Positions 9,094 through 17,632 of a DNA stretch of 64,000 nucleotides are shown here, piece after piece. The first letter of the stretch is position 1, and every line of letters begins with the position of its first letter. This DNA comes from JADKAV01 sp963732355 (GTDB lineage Bacteria; Actinomycetota; Actinomycetes; S36-B12; UBA10799), in NCBI GenBank assembly GCA_963732355.1, contig CAVSZD010000006.1:186001-250000 (forward strand), read 5' to 3'. Below the pieces are notes generated by a model. It was given only the letters and a program-made list of their open reading frames with translations. It searched no databases and had not been told where the DNA came from. A program made the translations under genes and the position numbers.

Positions 9094-10146
9094 ATGCGGG
9101 TACTCGTCACAGGCGCGGCTGGCTTCATCGGATCGCACGTGGTGGACGAACTCATCGATGCCGGTCATGAGGTTGTTGCACTGGATGGGCTCATCGAGGA
9201 GGTTCACCCCCAGCGGGCATGGCCCGCCGATCGAGCAGCGGATTCCCAGAGAGTCGTCACTGACCTTCGCGATGCTGAGGCAGTCGCAGCAGCTCTGGCC
9301 GGGGTCGAAGCCGTTGTTCACCAGGCCTCGTTGGTCGGCCACGGCCTTGAGCTGTCCGACCTGCCGCGCTACGCGGGGGCAAACGATCTGGGCACGGCAG
9401 TGCTACTGGCGGCGATGTACCAGGCCGGCGTCTCGCGGCTGGTCCTGGCCAGTTCCATGGTCGTGTACGGCGAGGGGCGCTACACGTGTGACGAACACGG
9501 CGTCGTTGACCCGATGCCACGAGCGCACGCCGATCTGGCGGCAGGTCAGTTCGATCCGCGATGTCCGCGTTGCGCCGCTGTGTTGGCCTGGTCCGAGGTT
9601 CCTGAGTCCGCACCGTTGCGCCCGACCAGCGTCTATGCAGCGAGCAAGTTGGCCCAGGAGAACTTCGTGACCGCATGGAGCCGAGGCATGGGTACCGCGG
9701 TCTTCGCGCTGCGGTATCACAACGCCTATGGGCCCAGGATGGCTCGCAACTCGCCGTACTCCGGGGTGGCGGCGCTGTTCCGCTCACGGGTGGCTGAGGG
9801 CCTGGCACCGCTTGTGTTCGAAGACGGTGAACAGATGCGGGACTTCGTCCATGTCAGGGATATTGCTCGGGCGAATCGGCTCGCCCTCGAACGCCCGGTC
9901 ACCGATCTGTCACCAGGTCTCCATCCGGTGAATGTGTGCAGCGGGCAACCTCGCTCAGTCGGTTGGGCAGCGACGCTACTCGCCGAGGCGAACGGCGGTC
10001 CGGTTCCGATGGTCACCGGGCAGTTCCGCGCCGCGGACGTCCGCCACGTCGTTGCCAGCCCGGACAGGGCGCGAGCGATGTTCGGCTTCACCGCGGATGT
10101 CTCCCCCGGCCGTGGGTTCGTCGAATTCGCGCGCGAACCAATCTGA
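9094..10146 (+). CDS. NAD-dependent epimerase/dehydratase with zinc-ribbon-like insert
   Basis: 350-residue extended SDR. It has N-terminal TGAAGFIGSHV, a Ser-rich strand ASSMVVYGE, YAASK with the catalytic Tyr181 and Lys185, and RYHNAYGP. Between the Ser strand and YxxxK is an insert with Cys132, His135, Cys157 and Cys160 (TCDEHG ... RCPRC), well suited to bind one zinc. I recall similar inserts in other actinobacterial epimerases, but cannot check. It is the only rightward gene here before the glycosyltransferase pair. The probable role is nucleotide-sugar modification; the substrate is unknown. Confidence 0.85.
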   Translation: MRVLVTGAAGFIGSHVVDELIDAGHEVVALDGLIEEVHPQRAWPADRAADSQRVVTDLRDAEAVAAALAGVEAVVHQASLVGHGLELSDLPRYAGANDLGTAVLLAAMYQAGVSRLVLASSMVVYGEGRYTCDEHGVVDPMPRAHADLAAGQFDPRCPRCAAVLAWSEVPESAPLRPTSVYAASKLAQENFVTAWSRGMGTAVFALRYHNAYGPRMARNSPYSGVAALFRSRVAEGLAPLVFEDGEQMRDFVHVRDIARANRLALERPVTDLSPGLHPVNVCSGQPRSVGWAATLLAEANGGPVPMVTGQFRAADVRHVVASPDRARAMFGFTADVSPGRGFVEFAREPI

Positions 10147-10148
10147 GC

Positions 10149-11459
10149 TCACCACGGGGAGTCAATCAACGCAGCCGCGAGAATGGCCACGCAGGCTTGC
10201 GCCGTCAGCCAGCCGCGGCGTGGACCGGCCACGGCCCCAGCAAGGAACAGCCACGGTGTCAGCGGCAGGAAGATGCGCTCGACCTCGCCACGCATGAATC
10301 CGAGGCCGGTGCCAACCACCGCAGCAAAAACGGCCAACGCGATGAATAGTGGCGCTGGTGCAATGAGTCGGCGAACTGACGGCAATCCGGCCAGGACTGC
10401 GGGGCCGATCAAGGTCGCGAGCACCACGAAGTTCGCCACCAGGAAGTACCAGTACGGCCGAACCGATGCCCCATTCAACTCCCATGCCTCGCGCGTGGCC
10501 CAGATCCCCTCATCGAGACGGAATCCAGCGAGCGCCCAGAGCATGGCCTGCAGGACCACCAGCCCCGCGACGTAGGCAAACACCCGCCAAGCGCGCGTGT
10601 GAACCAATACCGCCACAGCGACTACACCCATCGGCAGCAGCCCGTAGGACAGGAACGGGCACAATCCCAGCAAGAGCCCGGCCGCCGTAGCCGGAAGCAG
10701 GCAGGCCTGCCACGAATGCTGTTTCGAAGCTATCGCCAGGAAGGCCACCCCCCACGCCAGAACACCAGCGAAGAAGGCGTCCGGCGAGGTCGCGATCCAC
10801 ACTGCCGCTGGGGCGAGCACGCCGACGGGCAGCATGCGCCTGGCCAAACTCTCACCCTGATCTCCTGCCAGCGCTCGGATCGCGACCGCAGCGGCGGCTA
10901 CGGCGCTGGAGCCCACCACCACGTAGACAGTCGCGACCAGCCAGGTCTGCGCCAGGCCGGCGCGATCAAACAGGGCGAGGATCACCACTTGGCCAGGGGG
11001 GTGGCCCTGAACGTGCACCGCGTAGGTCAGGATCTGATCGGTGAAGGTACCCAGAAACTGCGGAATGTCGGACACGGGCAGGGCCGTCAGGTAGTCATCG
11101 TCGCGGTACAGAGGTCGCAAGAAGTCACCCCAGCCCCGCGCGGTGGACAGCGCCCAGGCCCACACGGATCCGTAGCCCACCACCGTGACCAGCAGCCACC
11201 GCCACGGCAGAGCGCCAGCCAGCCGAGGCAGCCCGATCACCCCCAACGCCGCGACCACGACCGGAAGGACGACGGTCGTCGCACGCAACGGAAGACGCCC
11301 ACCGAGGAAGGGCTGGCTGCCGAACAGCACAAGGTCCTGCTGCCCGGTCTCCTCGAGCCACCAGCCCCACCAAGCCACAGCCCCCAGGACCGCCAGCCAC
11401 AGAACCCCTGGCCACAAGCGGGGCCGCAACTCACTGGGTTCGGTGCTGACGGCGGTCAC
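10149..11459 (-). CDS. polytopic membrane protein, possible GT-C-type glycosyltransferase
   Basis: 436 residues with about ten to twelve hydrophobic helices. A large extracytoplasmic-type loop (STARGWGDFLRPLYRDDDYL ... VHVQGHPPG) follows the first few helices. Acidic DDD and His residues in such a loop are typical of lipid-linked-sugar GT-C transferases, but no diagnostic motif fixes the family. It is convergent with the epimerase (2-base gap) and divergent from the GT2 gene 20 bases away. The surrounding sugar enzymes support a glycan-assembly role. Confidence 0.65.
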   Translation of the reverse strand: MTAVSTEPSELRPRLWPGVLWLAVLGAVAWWGWWLEETGQQDLVLFGSQPFLGGRLPLRATTVVLPVVVAALGVIGLPRLAGALPWRWLLVTVVGYGSVWAWALSTARGWGDFLRPLYRDDDYLTALPVSDIPQFLGTFTDQILTYAVHVQGHPPGQVVILALFDRAGLAQTWLVATVYVVVGSSAVAAAAVAIRALAGDQGESLARRMLPVGVLAPAAVWIATSPDAFFAGVLAWGVAFLAIASKQHSWQACLLPATAAGLLLGLCPFLSYGLLPMGVVAVAVLVHTRAWRVFAYVAGLVVLQAMLWALAGFRLDEGIWATREAWELNGASVRPYWYFLVANFVVLATLIGPAVLAGLPSVRRLIAPAPLFIALAVFAAVVGTGLGFMRGEVERIFLPLTPWLFLAGAVAGPRRGWLTAQACVAILAAALIDSPW

Positions 11460-11479
11460 GGGCCCGAGCGTATGCGATA

Positions 11480-12163
11480 GTGACCGGCGTGCCGGATGAT
11501 TCGACGATCACCGTGGTGCTGCCGTGCCTGAACGAGGCCGGCGCCATCCCCTGGGTCCTGTCGCAGATGCCGCCGGGAGCATCGGCGCTGGTCGCGGACA
11601 ACGGATCGACCGACGACAGCGCAGCTGTCGCTGAACACTTCGGCGCCAGGGTGATCCACGTTCCTCAGCCTGGTTACGGTGCCGCCTGCCATGCGGGCAT
11701 CGAGGCGGCAGACAGCGACATGGTCGCGGTCATGGATTGTGATGCGACCCTTGACCCGGCGCAGTTGCCGCCGTTGATCGGCGCCGTCGCGGCTGGCCAC
11801 GTCGACATGGCGGTGTGTCGACGTCGACCCGGGTCTCACAGCGTCTGGCCATGGCACGCCCGCCTGGGCACCGGCCTCTTGGCCTGGTGGCTGCGGCGCC
11901 AGACCGGCCTTGCGATTCACGACCTGGCGCCGGTTCGGGTCTTTCGTCGTGGCCCATATTTGGAGCTTGGAATCACCGATCGCGGTTTCGGATACCCCAT
12001 GGAGGTGTTCACGCGTGCCGCCGAGGCGGGGTGGACGGTCGCGGAGTTCGACATGGAATACCGGGACCGGATCGGCGAATCCAAAGTCGCCGGAACTGTC
12101 GGGGGATCGGTACGGGCGACCAGGGCGCTGCTGCGCGCCGCCCCCCGCAGGCGTCTTCGATGA
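11480..12163 (+). CDS. family 2 glycosyltransferase
   Basis: 227 residues, a soluble GT-A enzyme. VVLPCLNEAGAIP opens the nucleotide-binding fold, DNGSTDD at 40-46 binds the nucleotide, and MDCDAT near 85-90 is the DxD metal site. The chain lacks membrane helices, so it is not a DPM-synthase fusion. A GTG start is used, with a second GTG three codons in. The stop overlaps the start of the DUF2064 gene by 4 bases. It may correspond to the group called rSAM/selenodomain-associated transferase 2, which would fit the neighbours; this is an inference from context. Confidence 0.85.
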   Translation: MTGVPDDSTITVVLPCLNEAGAIPWVLSQMPPGASALVADNGSTDDSAAVAEHFGARVIHVPQPGYGAACHAGIEAADSDMVAVMDCDATLDPAQLPPLIGAVAAGHVDMAVCRRRPGSHSVWPWHARLGTGLLAWWLRRQTGLAIHDLAPVRVFRRGPYLELGITDRGFGYPMEVFTRAAEAGWTVAEFDMEYRDRIGESKVAGTVGGSVRATRALLRAAPRRRLR

Positions 12164-12807
12164 CGGCGTTCGGTGTGGTGATCATGGCCAAGTCCCCGAT
12201 CCCGGGCAAGGTGAAGACACGTCTCCGGCCCCACTTCAGCGATAAGGAGGCCGCCGCCCTCGCGGGGGCGGCGTTGACCGACTCACTGGCGGCTGCCGCT
12301 GCCGCAACCGATCGCGTCATCGTCGCCCTCGACAGGTGCGGGACCTCAGAAACACCTCCGGAACTGGCTGGGGTCGACGTGATCGCACAGCGCGGAACCG
12401 GTCTGGGTGAACGCTTGGATCACGCCCTTGCAACTGTCTGGCAGCGTGAGGCTGGCCCACTGCTGGTTATCGGCATGGACACGCCTCAGGTGACGGCGGA
12501 GTTGCTGTTGGGAATCGTTGAACTCGCTGTGCACGACGACGACGCAGCGATCGGCCCTGCTTCGGATGGGGGCTTCTGGGCGTTGGCTTTCGGTGGTGCA
12601 CCTCGGCGGGTACTGGGCTCGGTGCCGATGAGCCAGCCGGACACCGGGCAGCGAACAGCCCTCGCGTTGCGCGAGGCGGGCATCAGTGTGCACATCGGTG
12701 CGGTGTTGGAAGATGTCGACGATGCGCACGCCGCCGCCAGGGTCGCCGCGCTCGCACCGATGACACGCTTCGCCCGGCTACATCGTCAGTTCACCTCGGA
12801 TGCCTGA
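12160..12807 (+). CDS. DUF2064/TIGR04282 transferase (rSAM-associated transferase 1)
   Basis: 215 residues resembling nucleotidyl- or glycosyl-transferases of the DUF2064 family. It has the N-terminal VVIMAKSPIPGKVKTRL loop, VIGMDTPQV, and the GPASDGGFWALAFG active-site segment followed by SQPDTGQRT. The family was named for co-occurrence with radical SAM proteins and includes enzymes proposed for arsenosugar synthesis; no arsenic gene is seen here. Translation is coupled to the GT2 gene by ATGA. It is convergent with the radical SAM operon that follows. Confidence 0.85.
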   Translation: MTAFGVVIMAKSPIPGKVKTRLRPHFSDKEAAALAGAALTDSLAAAAAATDRVIVALDRCGTSETPPELAGVDVIAQRGTGLGERLDHALATVWQREAGPLLVIGMDTPQVTAELLLGIVELAVHDDDAAIGPASDGGFWALAFGGAPRRVLGSVPMSQPDTGQRTALALREAGISVHIGAVLEDVDDAHAAARVAALAPMTRFARLHRQFTSDA

Positions 12808-12859
12808 AGCGCGTCACCTGTCTCGGTGAGGCGGTAGTTGCCGCTGTTGATCGTTGGGG

Positions 12860-13942
12860 TCATGCGCAACGGAAGACATGGCGTCGACCAGCCTTGCGGG
12901 CCGCGTCCTGGACGGCGACGGTGTCGCGAATCGTGCCGAAAGCGTCTTCTAGGGGCAGCGGGCTGTCGGCCACCTTGAGCCGCATGTCCGTGATGGCCAC
13001 GGGATGCCACCAGATCCCGTCCACGGTCAGGGTTGGCTCCGGCGCCACCTCGTCGATCGTCACAGGAACACCAAAGTCAGCCTCACCCTGGGCAGCGATC
13101 GGCCGGATCAATCGGTCCTCGACCGGAATCCCGATCTCATCGAGGCGGGCGTGCAGGGCGGCTGTCGAAGCGACCTCGCGTTCGTCGAGCGTGGCAGCAA
13201 CCTTGACCCGGAATCCCAACGACCGAGCGAGTTCGATCCCGGCCAGCGCCCGCCCATGCGTGCCGGCGCCCCGGTTCGCGTCGTGCAGGTCGGGCTCTGC
13301 AGAGTCGAGGCTGATCTGCAACGTCACCGCCTCGCGATCCATGGACTCAAGGGCCGCCCGGCGAGCACCCTTCCCGAAAACCATCGCGTTGGTCAGGATG
13401 ACCACAGGTACCCGCTTCGACACCTCAGCCACAATGGGCCCGATCTCAGGGTGCAAGAAGGGTTCCCCGCCGGTGAGGATCACTTCACGTCCGCCAAGGG
13501 CTACGAACTCGTCCACCGCAGCGGTCGCCAATTCCACCGGAAGCAGACGGGCCGGCGCCGAGGGAGACGAACCGGCGCAGCAGTAACTGCAGGCCAGGTT
13601 GCAGTGGAAGTTCGTATAGATCCACAGCCGTTGTCCGAGAGGGGTGGCCGCCCCAGATGAGAACGGATCCACCTTCGAGGCCCCATTGCGCCGAACCAGG
13701 ACAGTCCAGCCCTCGTCATTGGCCACCGACTCGAGCACGGTGTGCCCAGCAAGGCGCGCCCAGTCCACCAGATCGGGAGGCACGCTGGGCTCCAGTGTGT
13801 GGACAGCCAGTACCTCTCCCGGCTCGACCCGGCGCAGATTGCGGGTCAGCAGCAGCAGCAGGCCACCTCCGCAGTCCAAGTCACCCCCGTCGAACTCCGC
13901 AGCGACGACCGCTGTTTCGTTGACGGGCTCTGCGGAAGTCAT
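12860..13942 (-). CDS. TusA-like domain fused to radical SAM enzyme
   Basis: 360 residues in two parts. Residues about 12-85 form a TusA-like sulfur-carrier domain: DLDCGGGLLLLLTRNLRRV with Cys24, PGEVLAVHT, then WARLAGHTVLE. The TusA CPxP motif is reduced to CGGG. After a short linker comes a radical SAM core with Cys114, Cys118 and Cys121 in CNLACSYC, and VILTGGEPFLHPEI for SAM binding. A short Cys-containing tail ends in FRCA. It is last in an operon with DsrE-like and TusA-like genes, 9 bases from the former. A sulfur-transfer or peptide/sugar-modifying role is inferred. Confidence 0.88.
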   Translation of the reverse strand: MTSAEPVNETAVVAAEFDGGDLDCGGGLLLLLTRNLRRVEPGEVLAVHTLEPSVPPDLVDWARLAGHTVLESVANDEGWTVLVRRNGASKVDPFSSGAATPLGQRLWIYTNFHCNLACSYCCAGSSPSAPARLLPVELATAAVDEFVALGGREVILTGGEPFLHPEIGPIVAEVSKRVPVVILTNAMVFGKGARRAALESMDREAVTLQISLDSAEPDLHDANRGAGTHGRALAGIELARSLGFRVKVAATLDEREVASTAALHARLDEIGIPVEDRLIRPIAAQGEADFGVPVTIDEVAPEPTLTVDGIWWHPVAITDMRLKVADSPLPLEDAFGTIRDTVAVQDAARKAGRRHVFRCA

Positions 13943-13951
13943 GTCAGCGTC

Positions 13952-14308
13952 TCAGTACGAAATGGAACTGGCGCCGTCCGCCAGGAGCGCTACGATCGCG
14001 GCGCCGCCTGCTAAGACCGCCCCCGAGACCAGTCGATCCTCACCGATGTCGCGACGCTTGGCACACGGGCTGCACACGATGATCTTTCCGCCGGCCTCGA
14101 CGAAGCCGTCGCGCAGATCGGCCAAGGCAGCGAAGCCAGGCTCGTTGATCTTCTCAGCCTCACCCTGCGCACCGAGCCACGCACCGTCAGCGGACAGAAA
14201 AATGGTCGTGTCCTGGCCGGATGCCGCACTGGCAGAGGCGACCACGAACGCGACCGTCGCGCGATCCGGGTTGTCGTGGGAACTTGCGAGGGATACGAGG
14301 ATGCTCAT
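13952..14308 (-). CDS. DsrE/DsrF-like sulfur relay protein
   Basis: 118 residues of the DsrE fold. It has ILVSLASSHDNPDRATVAF at the N-terminus, FLSADGAW in the middle, and IIVCSPCAKRRDI with Cys79 and Cys82. One of these is the position of the persulfide Cys in DsrE-family proteins. It sits between the TusA-like gene (10-base gap) and the TusA-radical-SAM gene (9-base gap) on the same strand, so it is almost certainly cotranscribed and likely passes sulfane sulfur between the two. The cargo and acceptor are not known. Confidence 0.85.
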   Translation of the reverse strand: MSILVSLASSHDNPDRATVAFVVASASAASGQDTTIFLSADGAWLGAQGEAEKINEPGFAALADLRDGFVEAGGKIIVCSPCAKRRDIGEDRLVSGAVLAGGAAIVALLADGASSISY

Positions 14309-14318
14309 GCTCTTCCAT

Positions 14319-14639
14319 TCATAGTCGGGTCATTGTCGGGTCGGCGGAAGTTTGATCGTCGGAGGCCAGAACCCACGGGTTGCGCCCAAGCTGTCGTGGC
14401 GGGCCGAGCTGCACGTCGTAGGCTGCACGCTGGTCATGCGAGGCTGAACCCCGATAGTGGTGTCCGGTCAAGTGGCACCATGCGGGGATATCAATGGGTG
14501 CAGCGGGGTCAGAGGCAAGGATGCGCACCAGCGTGCCTTCGGGCAGAGACTTGACTGTGGCGTGGACGGCCAGGAGGAGTTCACCGCACCCCCGATCCCC
14601 GCCATCGATGATGAGGGGTTGGTCTCCGAGCCCGGGCAT
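14319..14639 (-). CDS. TusA-like sulfur carrier protein
   Basis: 106 residues from the ATG chosen here; a GTG three codons upstream is an alternative. It has IIDGGDRGCGELLLAVHATV with Cys18 at the TusA active position, LPEGTLVRILASDPAAPIDI, then WCHLTGHHY with Cys54. The layout mirrors the N-terminal domain of the radical SAM protein two genes downstream, so the operon encodes two TusA-type domains. The last 40 residues are unusual and may be disordered. First gene of the sulfur-relay operon. Confidence 0.75.
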   Translation of the reverse strand: MPGLGDQPLIIDGGDRGCGELLLAVHATVKSLPEGTLVRILASDPAAPIDIPAWCHLTGHHYRGSASHDQRAAYDVQLGPPRQLGRNPWVLASDDQTSADPTMTRL

Positions 14640-14771
14640 GGGGCACACTCTAGCTTCGATTCTGCATCTTGGGAGATCGGATCTAGTCGAGCTACTGGCA
14701 CCACGGATGCCGGCGCAACTGACCAGCTTCTTTGACGAGTCAATGAGGACGAATCTGACCAGGCTTTGCCG

Positions 14772-14815
14772 TGGAGCCGCCTGTCGAGAACCGAACTCGG
14801 GGTTACGCATTACGT
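14772..14815 (-). repeat. tRNA-Thr 3'-end duplicate 1 (att-like)
   Basis: This 44-base stretch closely matches the 3' half of the intact tRNA-Thr (acceptor, T arm and part of the anticodon stem) in the same orientation. It lacks the 5' half, so it is not a tRNA gene. It is the outermost of four such copies and marks the distal edge of the island. Confidence 0.75.
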
Positions 14816-14831
14816 GAGGTGTCGGGCCACG

Positions 14832-14941
14832 TGATGTTGGATTCCGACGACTGGCTTGCCGGTTTTCAGCTTTGCTTGTGGCGCGGGGTGGTGATGTTGG
14901 ATTCCGACAACTGGCTTGCCGTTTTCAGCTTTGCCTGTCGG
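14832..14941. repeat. tandem pair of ~45-bp hairpin repeats
   Basis: Two copies, 60 bases apart, of a unit beginning GATGTTGGATTCCGAC and ending TTTCAGCTTTGCYTGTSG. Within the unit, TTGGA...CGAC pairs imperfectly with TTGCCG...TTTCA. The same family, again as a tandem pair but inverted, occurs at 24.55-24.66 kb, with roughly 80 percent identity. No coding capacity. Proximity to the att-like tRNA fragment suggests it travelled with the island. Confidence 0.7.
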
Positions 14942-15345
14942 CGCAGGGTGTGTCGGGCCACGTGACGCTGGTCGCCGCCGCGTCATCCCTTGTCTCCTGC
15001 GCCAGGCTGTTCGCCCTGTCGCTCTATGCATTCGCACGCGGTGATCAGCCGGCATTTGTACTGCCTGCCGCGGCCGACGACGCGTGCCTTCCTAACGTTT
15101 GTGCAAGCCAGCACAAAGCAGGTACTCCAAGGTCATGCGACCCGCGGGACTGGCCAGACCGATGCACCACCATCCCCACATACAGCGATGCCGTGGGGGT
15201 TGGAGGGTCCATCGCGGTGCCCGATAGTAACCTGCCCCTCTTCGATGCCAGGGCAGCGCGACTTCCCTGTCCGTCACAGCAACCGGTAGGACTGCGTCAC
15301 GCACCGCTCGGGTAGAGGGAAGCCGCGCCCCGCGTCTCCACGGCT
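14942..15345. other. no gene recognised
   Basis: About 400 bases between the hairpin pair and the second tRNA fragment. Open frames exist on both strands but none has a ribosome site, a recognisable domain or a composition like the neighbouring genes. It is probably decayed insert DNA. Confidence 0.5.
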
Positions 15346-15391
15346 TGGAGCACCCTGTCGAGAACCGAACTCGGGACCTACGCACTACGAG
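15346..15391 (-). repeat. tRNA-Thr 3'-end duplicate 2 (att-like)
   Basis: 46 bases matching the tRNA-Thr 3' half with scattered changes and one extra base near the acceptor/T-arm junction, same orientation as the intact gene. The following 290 bases up to the secreted-protein gene hold nothing recognisable. Confidence 0.75.
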
Positions 15392-15684
15392 CGGGTGAAG
15401 CCACACACTGGTTGGTTCTGTTATCAGTGTTCCCTCCGCACGACCAGGGCACTTGACGCACGCAGGTATCGGTGACGCAGTCGTTCAGACCGGCAGTCAT
15501 TTCGCCGGTGGGACGCTGGTACGTGACGACAGGCTGGAGTCGACGCACCTGTACGCGGCCCATCCGCCGGTTCACCACGGATACCCCAATAGCGATCGGG
15601 TGCCCGCCTACCCGCGTAGTCTCGCGCCATGGGCGGCGCACAGAGGGTGTCACAACACCAGGCGGCCGCGCGAAAGGAACGGAC

Positions 15685-16158
15685 ATGAAGAAGCAGGCAT
15701 TGCCCGTTTTCGCGGCGGTCATCCTGGCGTCGGTCGCGGCCGCACCGCCGGCAACCGCCGAGACCCGCACCCTGACGGGGAGCATCTCAGGAAACCCCGG
15801 CTCGAAGTTGATCATCAAGGTCCAGAGGGTCGGCGGCGACCCGTTCCGGATCAAGAGTTTCGCGTTCAAGCGCGTGGCCTTCACCTGCTTTGGAGCGACC
15901 CCGAGCGGCCGGATCAGTGGCACCGTCGGCCCGATGAAGGTCAACAAGGAAGCCAATCCTTTCAATCCCAAGACCAAGACCAACGTCTACTTCTCCGATG
16001 ACGACCAGACGACCATCGACGGCAAGATCGGCGTCTTCATCACCGCCATCGTCAACCGCAAGGCGACCCGGACGAGCGGCAACCTCGGAATCTCCTTCGG
16101 GGATGGCTGCTCGGCCGCCCCCGACACCGGCTTCTCCCGCTTCACGGCAACGGGCTAG
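15685..16158 (+). CDS. secreted hypothetical protein
   Basis: 157 residues with a clear signal peptide: MKKQ, a hydrophobic VFAAVILASVAAAPPA, and a likely cleavage after ATA before ETRTL. The mature part is about 130 residues, rich in Gly, Lys and Thr, with one central and one near-C-terminal Cys that could form a disulfide. The ATG follows AAAGGAAC. No family is recognised. It lies in the cassette between tRNA fragments 2 and 3, so it is likely horizontally acquired. Confidence 0.7.
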   Translation: MKKQALPVFAAVILASVAAAPPATAETRTLTGSISGNPGSKLIIKVQRVGGDPFRIKSFAFKRVAFTCFGATPSGRISGTVGPMKVNKEANPFNPKTKTNVYFSDDDQTTIDGKIGVFITAIVNRKATRTSGNLGISFGDGCSAAPDTGFSRFTATG

Positions 16159-16666
16159 TTTCCTTCCAGACCCAGGGTCACCTTGCTTCCCGATGGTGTG
16201 CCATGCACGTGCTCAGGTGGCACGACCGCAGGTTCCACGTGCGCCTGTCCAGCGGTCCAGGAGTCGCCGTTCTCATGATCACCGCCCCTTGCCGCAGCAG
16301 TGGCCTTCCGCGGTCCACCTGCGTGCGCTACCTGCCAGGGCCCGAGGGCTATGTGATTGGGGCTCGGCTTCACGAACCGACCCCGAGTGGTTGCGCAATC
16401 TCCGCTGCGGGCCTGAGTCGGTTGTGCAGGTGGGTGACGCGCACTTGCGGGTCAGACGACGGGAATTGCGTGGCGGCGGGACGGGGTGAGACAGCAGGTT
16501 GTCCCCGCCCAGGCGCCCCAGGTCGCGAAGTGCGCCCGGAAGGCGAACAGGACCATCCTGGTGGCCGTGCTGCGACCGGTGGACGACCGCGCACTTGGGT
16601 CGGGATGAAGGTTCGGCTGCGGTGAGCTTCTTGCCGGATGCCGACCGGAGTGCTTGACTTCCTGGG
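16159..16666. other. no gene recognised
   Basis: About 500 bases between the secreted protein and the methyltransferase. A 140-codon frame on the plus strand is rich in Arg, Gly and Pro, shows no domain and has no ribosome site. I treat it as a chance frame in GC-rich DNA. Confidence 0.5.
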
Positions 16667-17266
16667 GTGGGACTGTACGACGCGATGTACCGGGTCGGCT
16701 ACACGCCATGGGAGCATCCCGGTCCGGACTGGAGGTCGAGTCTCGCCCAAGGTCTGGATCGTGAGGAGGCGGAACGGGGCCGGCCGTTGGGCCGCGCCCT
16801 CGACCTGGGCTGTGGCCGCGGCCAACATACCCGGGAACTCGTGCGGCGCGGCTGGGACGTTATCGGCATCGACTACGCCTCCCGGGCCATCGAGGCCGCC
16901 CGACGCCAGGGCATCGACGGGGCCCGCTTCATGGTCGGCGACGTTACCGACCTACCGGTGGACGACCTGGGAAGCTTCGACTTCTTCCTCGACATCGGTT
17001 GCTTCCAGCACCTCGACACTGCTCAGCGCACCGGTGCCGGACGCGGCATCACGACGGTGGCCAAACTGGCAGCCACACTGCTCATGATGGCGTTCTCCCG
17101 GCCCACGCCGATCGGATCCTTCGTCAAAGGCATCTCCCCCAACGACGTGCAGGCAGCCTTCCCCAGCTGGGACCTGCTCAGCGTCCACGACGCCCCAACC
17201 GACGGGATGGACTGGCCGATGAGAGGCATGCAGCCGACGTGGATGCGCCTGCGCCGGCAATCCTGA
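16667..17266 (+). CDS. class I SAM-dependent methyltransferase
   Basis: 199 residues. Motif I is ALDLGCGRGQHTRELVRRGW, followed by VIGIDYASRAIEAARR (acidic Asp for SAM ribose), and VGDVTDLP. DFFLDIGCFQHLD is the usual post-III segment of thiopurine/tellurite-type methyltransferases. The start is a GTG; an ATG six codons later is possible. Single gene in the cassette between tRNA fragments 2 and 3, near a secreted protein of unknown function. A detoxification role is possible but not shown. Confidence 0.82.
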   Translation: MGLYDAMYRVGYTPWEHPGPDWRSSLAQGLDREEAERGRPLGRALDLGCGRGQHTRELVRRGWDVIGIDYASRAIEAARRQGIDGARFMVGDVTDLPVDDLGSFDFFLDIGCFQHLDTAQRTGAGRGITTVAKLAATLLMMAFSRPTPIGSFVKGISPNDVQAAFPSWDLLSVHDAPTDGMDWPMRGMQPTWMRLRRQS

Positions 17267-17316
17267 CGCCAGCACACAGGGTACGAACCGTGCGGAAGCA
17301 ACAACCAGACCTTCCA

Positions 17317-17361
17317 TGGAGCCGCCTGCGAGAATTGAACTCGAAACCTACGCGTTGTGAG
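17317..17361 (-). repeat. tRNA-Thr 3'-end duplicate 3 (att-like)
   Basis: 45 bases matching the tRNA-Thr 3' half with about seven differences, same orientation. The flanking GAGATTCGATCA and a 25-base GTGCGTCGGCGTGCAGGGT-type arm about 110 bases on are shared with copy 4, so the two derive from related elements. The remaining bases up to the next gene hold nothing recognisable. Confidence 0.8.
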
Positions 17362-17632
17362 ATTCGATCAGGCGGTGCTTGGAGGTCTGCTGAGCCGCGC
17401 CGCCGTGCTTGAGCCGGCGATCCGAGTGCGTCGGCGTGCAGGGTTGTACAGCCAGGTTGCGCCAGCTTTGCTGCCATGACCAGCATTCGCTGGAACTCCT
17501 CCCCCGCCCGTCAACCCCGCTACGGCCTGGGTCAGCCCTTGGTGGATGACGGTCAGCGGTTGCGAGCGTCGTGAAGGGGAGCGGATCTGGTAGTCGTGAT
17601 CCCAGTCCAGATCCGGGCGGCGCGGAACGTGG

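Noticed and set aside
12160..12807. Firm assignment of the cluster to arsenosugar biosynthesis
   Set aside because: The DUF2064 family name suggests it, but no ArsM, ArsS or arsenic resistance gene is visible, and the radical SAM protein here has a different architecture.
14872..15315. 147-codon plus-strand frame as a gene
   Set aside because: Its first part is the hairpin repeat pair and the rest has no family resemblance or ribosome site.
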